This document shows positions 16,232 through 23,670 of a DNA stretch of 64,000 bases, piece after piece (the first letter of the stretch is position 1; the number at the start of each line of letters is the position of its first letter). Under the pieces are notes generated by a model. That model did not search any database. It was given only the letters and a program-made list of their open reading frames with translations, and had not been told where the DNA came from. The position numbers and the translations under genes were made by a program. Source of the stretch: Acidimicrobiaceae bacterium (lineage in GTDB: Bacteria; Actinomycetota; Acidimicrobiia; Acidimicrobiales; Ilumatobacteraceae); contig JACJWF010000001.1 of NCBI GenBank assembly GCA_020637295.1, forward strand, positions 496,001 to 560,000, in the 5' to 3' direction.

Positions 16232-16888
16232 ATGGGTTCGTCGTCCGTCACCCCCGTCGAATTGCGGCCCACGTGGCGTGGCTGGTTCCACGTCGCCGCC
16301 TTCCTCGTGGCCATCCCCGGCGGCGTGCTGCTGATCATCGGTGCCAACGGCGCGGCGGCCACGGTGGGGGCGTCGATCTACACGGCCGGCATCCTCCTCG
16401 GCTTCGGCACCTCCGCCGCCTACCACCGCCTGGCCCGCAGCGAGCAGGTGCAGCAGATCATGCAGCGCATGGACCACTCGATGATCTTCGTGCTGATCGC
16501 GGCCACGTACACACCGATCTGCCTGGTGGGTCTGCCGCCGGCGTGGGGCATCCCCATCCTCTGCACGGTGTGGGCGGGTGCCTTCCTCGGCATCGCGCTG
16601 AAGCAGTTCGCGTTCGACCGGTTGAAGGTGTTGGAGTACGCGCTGTACCCGCTGCTCGGCTGGATCGTCGTGGTCGCGGCACCCGTGCTGTACGACCGGC
16701 TCACCACCGCCCAGCTGGTGCTGCTGGTGGCCGGCGGCCTGCTCTACACCGTCGGCATCCCGGTGCTGGTGCGCGAGCGGCCGGACCCGTGGCCGCGCAC
16801 GTTCGGGTACCACGAGATCTGGCACGGCTTCACCGTCGCCGCCGGCGCCTGCCACTTCGCCGTGGTGGCCCTCCTCGTCACCGCCTGA
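16232..16888 (+). CDS. trhA: Hemolysin III/TrhA family (PAQR-type) membrane protein
   Basis: A 218-aa protein with about seven hydrophobic segments. The family motif regions are present: GTSAAYHR (TM2-3), MQRMDHSMIFVLIAATYTP and FGYHEIWHGF near the C-terminus, which contribute Ser/His/Asp residues for a zinc site. Bacterial members affect membrane lipid homeostasis. The gene is monocistronic and convergent with the next lipoprotein. Confidence 0.93.
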   Translation: MGSSSVTPVELRPTWRGWFHVAAFLVAIPGGVLLIIGANGAAATVGASIYTAGILLGFGTSAAYHRLARSEQVQQIMQRMDHSMIFVLIAATYTPICLVGLPPAWGIPILCTVWAGAFLGIALKQFAFDRLKVLEYALYPLLGWIVVVAAPVLYDRLTTAQLVLLVAGGLLYTVGIPVLVRERPDPWPRTFGYHEIWHGFTVAAGACHFAVVALLVTA

Positions 16889-16928
16889 CGCCCGCCCCCT
16901 GGGCCTCCGCAGCGTGGCCGTCTCCGTG

Positions 16929-16951
16929 CAGCCCCAGCGATTCTGGGGCTG
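16929..16951 (+). terminator. Hairpin downstream of trhA
   Basis: CAGCCCCAG-CGATT-CTGGGGCTG is a perfect 9-bp stem 40 nt after the trhA stop. There is no T-tract, so intrinsic termination is uncertain. The right arm is also the start of repeat element A. Confidence 0.4.
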
Positions 16952-17018
16952 GATCTGACCATCCGCCGAACTGGGTCTGGATCTTCTCGGGTTGTGCGCG
17001 GATCCGTACCCCAGAATC
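16941..17018 (-). repeat. Repeat family Q (about 77 nt), copy A, minus orientation
   Basis: On the minus strand it starts GATTCTGGGGTACGGATC and ends GATCCAGCCCCAGAA, with an inner CAGACCCAG. It aligns along its length with copies B (17078-17154) and C (35334-35410). A and B face each other between two convergent genes. Confidence 0.75.
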
Positions 17019-17077
17019 GTCGTCCGCCGCCGCTCGGGGCGCGTCCGCGGCGTCGCCTGCGATCCTTGCCCAGCGGG

Positions 17078-17154
17078 GGACTGTGGTCCGGATTCGCACG
17101 AAAGCCGCAACGATCCAGCCCCAGAAGCGGCGATGGCGACGATCAGCCCCAGAA
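17078..17154 (+). repeat. Repeat family Q, copy B
   Basis: It begins GGACTGTGGTCCGGATTCGC, has CGCAACGATCCAGCCCCAG in the middle and ends GATCAGCCCCAGAA. It is close to copy C and inverted relative to copy A, with about 60 nt between A and B. Confidence 0.8.
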
Positions 17155-17178
17155 GCTCCTGCTGCCGGGCGGCGGGGG

Positions 17179-18105
17179 TCAGCTGTAGAAGCCGGCGTAG
17201 GTCTGGAGGGACAGGACGCCGCCGGAGACCTCCAGCGAGATGATCCCGAGGATCGCGCTGCCAGTGGTGCCCTCGAAGGAGTCGTCGACCCCGGGGAGGT
17301 ACTGGAACAGCAGCGGCGGGGCATCGCCGTGGGTGTACGACAGGACGCCGGCGAACTCCTCCGCCGGCGGGCCGAAGCCGTACGCCGGGGTGGCGTTGAG
17401 GGAGGCGATCACGTCGTCCTTGCTCGCGCCGCCGGCGATCGGGTCGAGGACCGCGGCCTGGTAGTCGGCGTTGAGCGCGGTGAGCAGTTCGGCCATGTCG
17501 GCGCCGTTGCCGACGGCGAAGCCGGTGGGCGCGTCGGTGAAGCCGGTGAACCCGCCGACCACGACCCGCAGCGACGCGTCGAGCGTGATGGTGAGCGGGA
17601 TCCCCATGCTGGTGTCGATGCCCAGCTCGTCGGGGAAGTACGAGTCGCTCTGTTCGCAGGCGCCGTCGGGCAGGACGCTGCACTGATCGAAGCGGTACAC
17701 CGTGGCGGTGATCGGCTGGGTCAGGTCCGCCGGCCACTCCATCACGATGCGGTAAGCGCCGTCCGCCAGGGGTTGCCCCGCCGCGGGCAGGGCCGGCGAG
17801 GGCACGCCGTACCAGTTGGACGCGCAGCACGGGTAGGCCAGCGGGGCCTGGATGGTGGCGGGGTCGATCAGCGTCCAACCACCTGGCACGCCCGGCACGG
17901 TGGTGGCGGCCGTGGTGGGGGCGGCCGTGGCGGGGACGGTGGTCTCCGCCGGGCTGGTGGTGGTGGGGGACTCGACCGAGGTGGTGGTCGACGAATCGGC
18001 CGGGACGGCCGTGCCTTCGGAGACGGACTTCTCCGAGCTGCAGGCAGCCGCAAGCACCGCGACCATCAGCAACCCGGCGAGCCTGGGGGTATGGCGCGCG
18101 TTCAC
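17179..18105 (-). CDS. Secreted lipoprotein, unknown function
   Basis: A 308-aa protein with a signal peptide and lipobox LAAAC (Cys22), a Ser/Thr/Pro linker to about residue 70, then a domain with several Cys (YPCCASN, QCSVLPDGACEQ) that may form disulfides outside the cell. No family recognised. It lies downstream of the PIN toxin on the same strand, with its own start 37 nt away. Confidence 0.8.
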   Translation of the reverse strand: MNARHTPRLAGLLMVAVLAAACSSEKSVSEGTAVPADSSTTTSVESPTTTSPAETTVPATAAPTTAATTVPGVPGGWTLIDPATIQAPLAYPCCASNWYGVPSPALPAAGQPLADGAYRIVMEWPADLTQPITATVYRFDQCSVLPDGACEQSDSYFPDELGIDTSMGIPLTITLDASLRVVVGGFTGFTDAPTGFAVGNGADMAELLTALNADYQAAVLDPIAGGASKDDVIASLNATPAYGFGPPAEEFAGVLSYTHGDAPPLLFQYLPGVDDSFEGTTGSAILGIISLEVSGGVLSLQTYAGFYS

Positions 18106-18142
18106 GCGCGGGAACGTAGCACCGGCGTTCGCGGTCGGCCCG

Positions 18143-18541
18143 TCAGTTGCTGACGACGTCGAACCCCAGCGACAGGGCCACCGGGATCTGTGCCGGGTCG
18201 AACGTCACGAAGGTCAGCGGCCGGGGCAGGCGGGACGCCGCAGCGAGGTGCAGCGCGTCAGCCAGCCGCAGGGGCTGGTCGCGCAGCAGGGCCGCCGCGT
18301 CGTCGAGGCAGCGCTGGTCCACCGGCACGACGGCGTAGTGGTCCCACTGGAGGCGCAGTGCGTCCTCCAGGTCGGCCTGCAGCACGGTCTCGTCGGTCAG
18401 CTTGGGGAGCAGGGCCAGCGCTTCGGTGAGGGCGAGCGCGCTCACGCAGGTCGGCTGGCCGAGCGCGTCGAGGGCGTGGCGGCGCAGCGGCCCCTCCACG
18501 TGGAGGGCCACCACCGCGCTGGTGTCGAAGAAGACCGTCAC
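18143..18541 (-). CDS. vapC: PIN-domain toxin (VapC)
   Basis: A 132-aa PIN domain with Asp6 (FFDTSAVVAL), Glu40, Asp95 (LADALHLAAA) and Asp115, a complete acidic site. The GTG start overlaps the antitoxin stop (GTGA). It is the RNase toxin of a VapBC pair. Confidence 0.87.
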   Translation of the reverse strand: MTVFFDTSAVVALHVEGPLRRHALDALGQPTCVSALALTEALALLPKLTDETVLQADLEDALRLQWDHYAVVPVDQRCLDDAAALLRDQPLRLADALHLAAASRLPRPLTFVTFDPAQIPVALSLGFDVVSN

Positions 18542-18807
18542 CCGCGCAGTTCCTTCAGCGCCCGGTCGATGCGCACCCCGCTCCACACCGGCACGGGGGG
18601 AGTGGGCCGGGCGGCGCCGGGCCGGCGCGGTGCCACCACCATGCCGGCAGCCACCAGGTCGGCCAGCACGGTCTGCCCCTGCTCCGGCTCCACCGGCCCG
18701 AGTTGGGCGACGGCGCGGCCGCCCACGCTGACGACCACCCGCTGCCCGGCGCCTGCCCGGCGGACGGCGGCGGCCAGGTCGGCACGGAGCTCCCGGATCC
18801 CGATCAT
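18538..18807 (-). CDS. vapB: Phd/VapB-type antitoxin
   Basis: An 89-aa protein whose N-terminus MIGIRELRADLAAAVRRAGAGQRVVVSVGGRAVAQL matches the Phd/YefM fold, with a disordered Pro-rich C-terminus that would wrap the toxin. ATG 18807 is preferred; an in-frame GTG at 18825 is possible. The start overlaps a perfect inverted repeat that is probably its own operator. Confidence 0.83.
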   Translation of the reverse strand: MIGIRELRADLAAAVRRAGAGQRVVVSVGGRAVAQLGPVEPEQGQTVLADLVAAGMVVAPRRPGAARPTPPVPVWSGVRIDRALKELRG

Positions 18808-18826
18808 GTGTACGCGAGTGTACACA
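18807..18826. promoter_or_regulatory. Operator of the vapBC pair
   Basis: A perfect inverted repeat TGTGTAC-N6-GTACACA overlaps the antitoxin start and a minus-strand TACACT that could be the -10 box. It lies between divergent vapB and the acyl-CoA dehydrogenase gene. Antitoxin autoregulation is inferred. Confidence 0.55.
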
Positions 18827-18869
18827 CTTTGGTTTGCGAGAGCCCGACGCCCACGCTCAGACTTGCGCC

Positions 18870-19985
18870 ATGAACTTTGCCTTCACCGAAGAACAGGAAG
18901 AGCTGCGCAAGACCGTGCGCCAGTTCCTCGACGCCAAGAGCAGCGAAGCTGCCGTCCGCGAGCAGATGGAGACCGAAGCCGGTTTCGACGCCGCCGTGTG
19001 GAGCCAGATGGCCGAGCAGATGGGTCTGCAGGGCCTGGCCATCCCGGAGGAGTTCGGCGGTTCGGGCTACTCGTACGTGGAGCTCGGCATCGTGCTGGAG
19101 GAGATGGGCCGCGCCCTGTTGTGCGCCCCTTTCTTCAGCTCGGTCGTGCTGGCCGCCAACACGCTCATCCAGTCGGGTGACGACGCGGCCAAGGCTGCGC
19201 ACCTGCCCGGCATCGCCAGCGGCGAGACCATCGCCACCCTCGCCTTCACCGAGCCCAGCGGCAAGTGGGACGAGAGCGGCATCACCATGGAGGCCAGTGG
19301 CTCCGGCGACAGCTGGACGCTGAGCGGCACCAAGATGTTCGTGCTCGACGGGCACACCGCCAACCTGATCATCGTCGCCGCCCGCACGGGCAAGGGCGTC
19401 AGCCTCTTCACCGTCGCCGGTGACGCGGCTGGCCTCACCCGCACCGCGCTCAGCACGATGGACCAGACCCGCAAGCAGGCCAAGCTCGAGTTCTCCAACA
19501 CGCCCGCCACCCTGCTCGGTGCCGAGGGCGAGGGCTGGAACACGCTCAGCACGGTGCTCGATCTCGCCGCCGTCGGCCTGGCCGCCGAGCAGGTGGGCGG
19601 CGCCCAGAAGGTGCTGGAGATGGCCGTCGACTACGCCAAGGTGCGTGTCCAGTTCGGCCGCCCCATCGGCTCTTTCCAGGCCATCAAGCACAAGTGCGCC
19701 GACATGCTGCTCGAGGTCGAGTCCGCCAAGTCGGCCGCCTACTACGGCATGTGGTGCGCCGCCGAGATGAACGACGAGCTGCCCTCGGTGGCGTCGCTCG
19801 CCAAGGCGTACTGCAGCGAGGCGTACTTCCACGCCACGGCCGAGAACATCCAGATCCACGGTGGCATCGGCTTCACCTGGGAGCACCCGGCCCACCTGTA
19901 CTTCAAGCGGGCCAAGAGCAGCGAGCTGCTGTTCGGTGACCCCACCTACCACCGCGAGCTGCTCGCCCAGCGCATCGGCATCTGA
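18870..19985 (+). CDS. Acyl-CoA dehydrogenase
   Basis: A 371-aa FAD enzyme of the acyl-CoA dehydrogenase family. The N-terminal helical domain (FTEEQEELRKTVRQFL), the middle beta domain with LAFTEPSG and the C-terminal helices (QFGRPIGSFQAIKHKCADM, ENIQIHGGIGFTWEH) are all present. It would oxidise an acyl-CoA to the enoyl-CoA. The chain length is unknown. A strong terminator follows. Confidence 0.93.
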   Translation: MNFAFTEEQEELRKTVRQFLDAKSSEAAVREQMETEAGFDAAVWSQMAEQMGLQGLAIPEEFGGSGYSYVELGIVLEEMGRALLCAPFFSSVVLAANTLIQSGDDAAKAAHLPGIASGETIATLAFTEPSGKWDESGITMEASGSGDSWTLSGTKMFVLDGHTANLIIVAARTGKGVSLFTVAGDAAGLTRTALSTMDQTRKQAKLEFSNTPATLLGAEGEGWNTLSTVLDLAAVGLAAEQVGGAQKVLEMAVDYAKVRVQFGRPIGSFQAIKHKCADMLLEVESAKSAAYYGMWCAAEMNDELPSVASLAKAYCSEAYFHATAENIQIHGGIGFTWEHPAHLYFKRAKSSELLFGDPTYHRELLAQRIGI

Positions 19986-20007
19986 GCCGACAGCGTCGGT
20001 CGTCCGA

Positions 20008-20060
20008 GAGGGCGTCCGGGTCCGTGTGCACACGCGGCCCGGGCGCCCTCGGGCGTTTTC
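20008..20060 (+). terminator. Intrinsic terminator after the acyl-CoA dehydrogenase gene
   Basis: GAGGGCG (20008-20014) pairs with CGCCCTC (20044-20050), with CCGGG/CCCGG pairing inside, a long GC-rich stem followed by GCGTTTTCG. It is a reasonable rho-independent terminator with a short T run. Confidence 0.6.
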
Positions 20061-20068
20061 GGGATCGG

Positions 20069-20074
20069 TAGCGT
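20069..20074 (+). promoter_or_regulatory. -10 box (TAGCGT)
   Basis: It ends 7 nt before GTG 20082 and supports that start for the membrane-anchored protein. Confidence 0.4.
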
Positions 20075-20081
20075 GGCGGCC

Positions 20082-20585
20082 GTGGAGATGTCGACGTTCC
20101 TCTTGATCCTGCTCGCCGCCGTGCTGGTGTTCGTGATCGCCGCCGTGGTGGTGGGCCGCGAGGCGCACCGGCTGGACGCCGTGGCCCCGCGGTCGGTCTA
20201 CATCCCCGAGGAGGCCGCCGAGTTCGTGGCCGAGTACCTGCCGGCCGACACCCAGGCCCGCCTGACCCCCGCCGACCTGGACCAGTTGCTGACCTTCCAC
20301 ATGCGCTGGCTGCACAGCAAGGGCCTGCAACCGAGCAATGTGGTGGACCGCCGCCAGGACATCGCCACCCCGGTGGTGATCGCCGAGGACTCGGTGGCCG
20401 CCTACCTGCTGGGAGAGGCCGAGCGCAACGGTGTGGAGATCCTCGACGACGTGGACGTGGTGCACGTGGTGGACGCCCACCTCGCCTACTTCGAAGCGAT
20501 CGGCGCGGTCGGCCCGCAAGCCGCCCCAGACGACGTCATCGACGCCGCCGACGCGCCCGACGCGCCCGACGTGCCCGACGTGTAG
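20082..20585 (+). CDS. Small membrane-anchored protein, unknown
   Basis: A 167-aa protein with one N-terminal transmembrane helix (residues 4-24, FLLILLAAVLVFVIAAVVVG), then a soluble acidic part rich in helices. The C-terminus is built from a 9-nt tandem repeat (GACGCGCCC-like, about 20555-20582) giving DAPDAPDVPDV. GTG 20082 is chosen from the TAGCGT spacing; GTG 20073 and ATG 20088 are alternatives. Confidence 0.7.
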   Translation: MEMSTFLLILLAAVLVFVIAAVVVGREAHRLDAVAPRSVYIPEEAAEFVAEYLPADTQARLTPADLDQLLTFHMRWLHSKGLQPSNVVDRRQDIATPVVIAEDSVAAYLLGEAERNGVEILDDVDVVHVVDAHLAYFEAIGAVGPQAAPDDVIDAADAPDAPDVPDV

Positions 20586-20599
20586 GGAGGTTGCCGGGC

Positions 20600-20619
20600 G
20601 TAGCACCCCGTGCTACGTT
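20600..20619 (+). promoter_or_regulatory. Operator and -10 box of the second antitoxin-toxin pair
   Basis: GTAGCA-CCCCG-TGCTAC (20600-20616) is a perfect inverted repeat overlapping a -10-like TACGTT (20614-20619), which lies 6 nt before GTG 20626. It looks like an autoregulated leaderless promoter. Confidence 0.55.
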
Positions 20620-20625
20620 GTCGCC

Positions 20626-20880
20626 GTGAGTCGGACCATCACTCAGCGCGAACTGCGCAACGACAGCGGCGAGATCATGCGCTCCCTCGACCAGGGTGAG
20701 TCCTTCATCGTGACGCGCAACGGCACCCCCGTTGGCGAGCTCACGCCGCTGCGGCGTCATCGCTTCGTCTCCACTGCGGCGGTGGTCGCGATGTTCCACA
20801 ATGCGCCAGCGGTCGATGCGAACCGCTTCCGCGAGGATCTCGATTCCTTCGTCGATCAGGATCCGACCCCGCGTGGCTGA
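20626..20880 (+). CDS. Phd/YefM-type antitoxin
   Basis: An 84-aa protein. RTITQRELRNDSGEIMRSLDQGESFIVTRNGTPVGELTPLRR is a textbook Phd/YefM DNA-binding fold, and the C-terminal tail (NRFREDLDSFVDQD) resembles toxin-wrapping tails. It overlaps the toxin start by 8 bp. Confidence 0.9.
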   Translation: MSRTITQRELRNDSGEIMRSLDQGESFIVTRNGTPVGELTPLRRHRFVSTAAVVAMFHNAPAVDANRFREDLDSFVDQDPTPRG

Positions 20881-21283
20881 CCGGCGTCGGCCACAGGGCC
20901 TGCTCGATACGTCGGTCGTCATCGACCTGGAGCGGCTCGACCAGCGTCGGCTGCCCGTCGAGTCAGCGGTCAGCGCCATCACCATGGCCGAGCTCGCGGC
21001 AGGACCGCATTCGACGCAGGACCCGGACGAGCGGGCACGGCGCCAAGACCGGCTGCAGCGAGCAGAAGCCGTGTTCGACCCATTGCCGTTCGACGCCGAG
21101 GCCGCACGGGCGTATGGGCGTGTGTACGCCGCGGTCGTTGCCTCGGGGCGCAAGGCTCGTGGAGCGCGGGCCGTCGATCTGCTCATCGCCGCAGTGGCAT
21201 GCGCGAACCGGCTTCCGCTCTACACGCGCAATCCGGACGACTTCCAGGCCCTCGAAGGCCTGGTCGACGTCATCGCCCTATGA
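20873..21283 (+). CDS. vapC: PIN-domain toxin (VapC)
   Basis: A 136-aa PIN protein with Asp12 (LLDTSVVID), Glu40 (AITMAELAAG), Asp102 (AVDLLIAAVA) and TRNPDDF near residue 118, the acidic site of VapC RNases. The GTG start overlaps the antitoxin stop. With the antitoxin it forms the third toxin-antitoxin pair in the first 22 kb. Confidence 0.9.
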   Translation: MADRRRPQGLLDTSVVIDLERLDQRRLPVESAVSAITMAELAAGPHSTQDPDERARRQDRLQRAEAVFDPLPFDAEAARAYGRVYAAVVASGRKARGARAVDLLIAAVACANRLPLYTRNPDDFQALEGLVDVIAL

Positions 21284-21328
21284 CCGCCGGCGGCGGCGGG
21301 ACACCGGCACCGCGGGCCGCGCCGGGTG

Positions 21329-21703
21329 CTACTCGAGGCCGTCCTTGAAGCTCGACGGGTCCCGTCGGAGGGCAAGCTCAAACGCATCCTCCAAGGTTTG
21401 GTCAGTGGGCACGAGCTGGTTGTAGATGGAGTCGCGTACATCCTCAGGCATGTCGGACTCCTCACCGTGACGGATGCGTTCAATCATGGTGGCGACATCG
21501 CCCAACCCGAAGTGGCGATATGCGTCGACGACGCAGTCCAGTTCCGCCGCAGCGAAGCACTCGATCGCATGTGTGACGCCGCCGTTACAGAGAACGCCAT
21601 GGAACAACAGCATGGTTGCCAGTCGAAGATCTCCCAGCCGAAGATCGGCAACCGGCTCCCCTGGGAGAAAGCAGGCGCGGTTCCAGATGGCAGTCGGGTC
21701 CAT
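21329..21703 (-). CDS. DMP19-like small protein
   Basis: A 124-aa protein. LATMLLFHGVLCNGGVTHAIECF followed by helices (AYRHFGLGDVATMIERI) resembles the DMP19 domain seen in immunity-type or DNA-mimic proteins. Similarity is from memory and moderate. ATG 21703 overlaps the stop of the gene before it (TGATG), so they are coupled. The bases around 21300-22100 look less GC-rich than the neighbours, suggesting transfer. Confidence 0.6.
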   Translation of the reverse strand: MDPTAIWNRACFLPGEPVADLRLGDLRLATMLLFHGVLCNGGVTHAIECFAAAELDCVVDAYRHFGLGDVATMIERIRHGEESDMPEDVRDSIYNQLVPTDQTLEDAFELALRRDPSSFKDGLE

Positions 21704-22095
21704 CACCGCATGGCGCTTCCGGATTCGCCCCAGATCAGGACACAGCCCATCGTGGGCGCGAACACGCGGGACTCCGGAGGATCCTCCGGCGGAGGTCCCG
21801 GAGGGATGTTCAGCTGCAAGGTTGCGTCGTACTCGACGCACTCGCGGGGTCCGACATCGTCAGCGAGAGGGTACGCGCACAGCGAGTACGACGCCGGCCG
21901 TCCGGGCCAAAGGGCGAGGGAGCAGCCAACGACCTCGGCGATCGCAGGAGCCGGGAACGGAGGACGGAGCGCAAGGTCCACATCCACCACCGCAAACGCA
22001 AGCTCCTCGCCATCCGGCGCGAACGCGGTGAAGGAACGCCCCGACAGAGCAGCACCTGGATCTCCGACCACCTTGAGCATTCCTGCGTAGTCCAC
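21703..22095 (-). CDS. Hypothetical protein coupled to the DMP19-like gene
   Basis: A 130-aa protein, mostly beta-strand-like (FTAFAPDGEELAFAVVDVDLALRPPF, SYSLCAYPL). No family recognised. GTG 22095 follows GGAGGAACGGAA, a good ribosome binding site, which is why I prefer it to longer frames. The pair could be an immunity or toxin-neutralising unit, but nothing shows it. Confidence 0.6.
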   Translation of the reverse strand: MDYAGMLKVVGDPGAALSGRSFTAFAPDGEELAFAVVDVDLALRPPFPAPAIAEVVGCSLALWPGRPASYSLCAYPLADDVGPRECVEYDATLQLNIPPGPPPEDPPESRVFAPTMGCVLIWGESGSAMR

Positions 22096-22148
22096 TTCCG
22101 TTCCTCCGATCCTTCGGTCTCGGGTGGAGCTCGGGAACCCCGCGTCCC

Positions 22149-22949
22149 TCAGATCATCATGTTGAACTGGCCGAGCACCTTGGCGGCCAGGTCGGCGTCG
22201 CCCTCGACCGCAGCCGTCACCTGATCGGCACCACGCCGGCCGGTGGCCAGCACGAGGAACGCCTCGGTGCTCAGGCCGATGCGGCACAGGGGCGGGTTCG
22301 TGGGGGCCGCCACCATCGCAGCCCGGCCGCCCTGCACCTCGCACACCAGGTGACGCTCCACGCCGTCGCTGAGGTCGATCACCACGGCGCCGCCCTCGGG
22401 TGTGCCGGCCCGCTTGCCGACGACGATCGGCACGGTGCGGATCAGCCGGTCGATCGTGTGCTCCGCCACCGGGCCGCTGAGATGGCCGGGGCGGCCGACG
22501 GCGCGGCGCATGTCCTGCTCATGCACCCAGCAGTCGAGCACCCGGATGTGCAGGAAGTCGGCCAGGGTGCCGGGCCCGGTGGGCGTCATCGTCTCCTGGG
22601 CGAAGTAGGCCTCGTCGCCGGCCCGCAGGGTGGCCAGGCGCAAAGCAGCCAGTTCGTCCCACTCGCGCAGCACCTCGCTGCCGTGGAGGTGGCGGCGGGA
22701 GTCCACCTCGTGCTCGTTGGCCTCGCCGATCGGGTTGCGGATGTAGTCCCGCGGCCCGGCCTGGTGGGTGGTGCCGGGCAGGCCCTGCATCCGCCGCTCG
22801 ATGCCGACCAGGTGGGACAGGTTGTCCTGCACGCTCCAGCCCGGCAGGTCGGTGGGGGTCTTCCACTCGGCCTCGGTGAGCGTGGCGCCGAGCGAGCTGA
22901 GCGAGGCGAAGGACAGGGCCAGCGTGTCGATCGTGGTGGTGGGGATCAT
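22149..22949 (-). CDS. Mycothiol-dependent maleylpyruvate isomerase-family (DinB-like) protein
   Basis: A 266-aa protein with the four-helix DinB/MDMPI N-terminal domain: LPGWSVQDNLSHLVGIE carries the first metal His, and HEQDMRRAVG near residue 142 supplies the second His and Glu neighbours. A C-terminal SCP2-like domain (GLSTEAFLVLATGRR) follows. The family uses mycothiol as cofactor or substrate in actinobacteria. The exact reaction is unknown. Confidence 0.85.
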   Translation of the reverse strand: MIPTTTIDTLALSFASLSSLGATLTEAEWKTPTDLPGWSVQDNLSHLVGIERRMQGLPGTTHQAGPRDYIRNPIGEANEHEVDSRRHLHGSEVLREWDELAALRLATLRAGDEAYFAQETMTPTGPGTLADFLHIRVLDCWVHEQDMRRAVGRPGHLSGPVAEHTIDRLIRTVPIVVGKRAGTPEGGAVVIDLSDGVERHLVCEVQGGRAAMVAAPTNPPLCRIGLSTEAFLVLATGRRGADQVTAAVEGDADLAAKVLGQFNMMI

Positions 22950-22983
22950 GACGGTTCCTTCCGGGGGAGAGCGGCGGGGCCGA

Positions 22984-23670
22984 TCACGGGGCGGGGTTCT
23001 GGACGGACTCCCACTGCCGCCCGGACAGGTAGGGGCGGAACTGCTCGGCGATCAGCCGCTGGTCGTCGTGGGTCTTCGGGGTCTTCATCTCGTACAGCCC
23101 GGGGATCTGCGTGTACAGACGGGTGAGCTCCCACAGGCGCAGGGCGTCCTCGCCGTCCGGGGCGGGCACCACCACCGGGCCGAACAGGGCGCGGCTGCCG
23201 TCGATGGTGATGATCGGCACGCCGAACCCGCCGTGGCGCTGCACGGCCTCGTCGTGGTCGGCCTTCACGTCGTCGTGCGTGGTGGGGTCGGCGAGGGCGG
23301 CATCCCACGCGTCCGCGGGCGCGCCGATCGCGGCCAGCAGTTCGGCGGCCACCACGGGGTCGTAGAACCGGCGGCCCTCCTCGTGCAGGGCGCGGCCGGC
23401 GGCCTCGTACCAGCGGTCGCACAGGTCCATGTCGATCCGCCGCAGCCAGGCGCCGACGCGCATGGGCGTCCAGCCGTAGGCCAGCGGGCGTTCCCACGGG
23501 TGGCGCTTGCCCTCGGGACGGTTGATCTCCTCCAGCGAGAAGAACCGCCAGGTGATGTCCATGCCGACCATGGCCCGCACGCGGCGGATCCACACGGAGG
23601 TCTGGTAGGCCCACGGGCACATCGGGTCGAAGAAGAACTCGACGGCGGCGGGCGCCTCGGTGGTGCTCAT
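22984..23670 (-). CDS. DsbA-like thioredoxin-fold protein related to mycothiol-dependent nitroreductase (Rv2466c-like)
   Basis: A 228-aa protein with EFFFDPMCPWAYQ at residues 11-23. Rv2466c-type enzymes carry CPWC here; this one has CPWA, keeping only Cys18. GFGVPIITIDG (cis-Pro loop) and FGPVV..PDGEDALRLWE are also family features. A single active Cys is enough for mycothiol mixed-disulfide chemistry. It is coupled to the upstream YfhO-like gene by ATGA and sits 34 nt before the mycothiol-type isomerase gene. Confidence 0.82.
   Translation of the reverse strand: MSTTEAPAAVEFFFDPMCPWAYQTSVWIRRVRAMVGMDITWRFFSLEEINRPEGKRHPWERPLAYGWTPMRVGAWLRRIDMDLCDRWYEAAGRALHEEGRRFYDPVVAAELLAAIGAPADAWDAALADPTTHDDVKADHDEAVQRHGGFGVPIITIDGSRALFGPVVVPAPDGEDALRLWELTRLYTQIPGLYEMKTPKTHDDQRLIAEQFRPYLSGRQWESVQNPAP

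Noticed and set aside
7852..17878. Very long ORFs covering several genes on either strand
   Set aside because: They are high-GC shadow frames with Arg/Pro/Ala-rich, domain-free translations. Only the parts matching families were kept.
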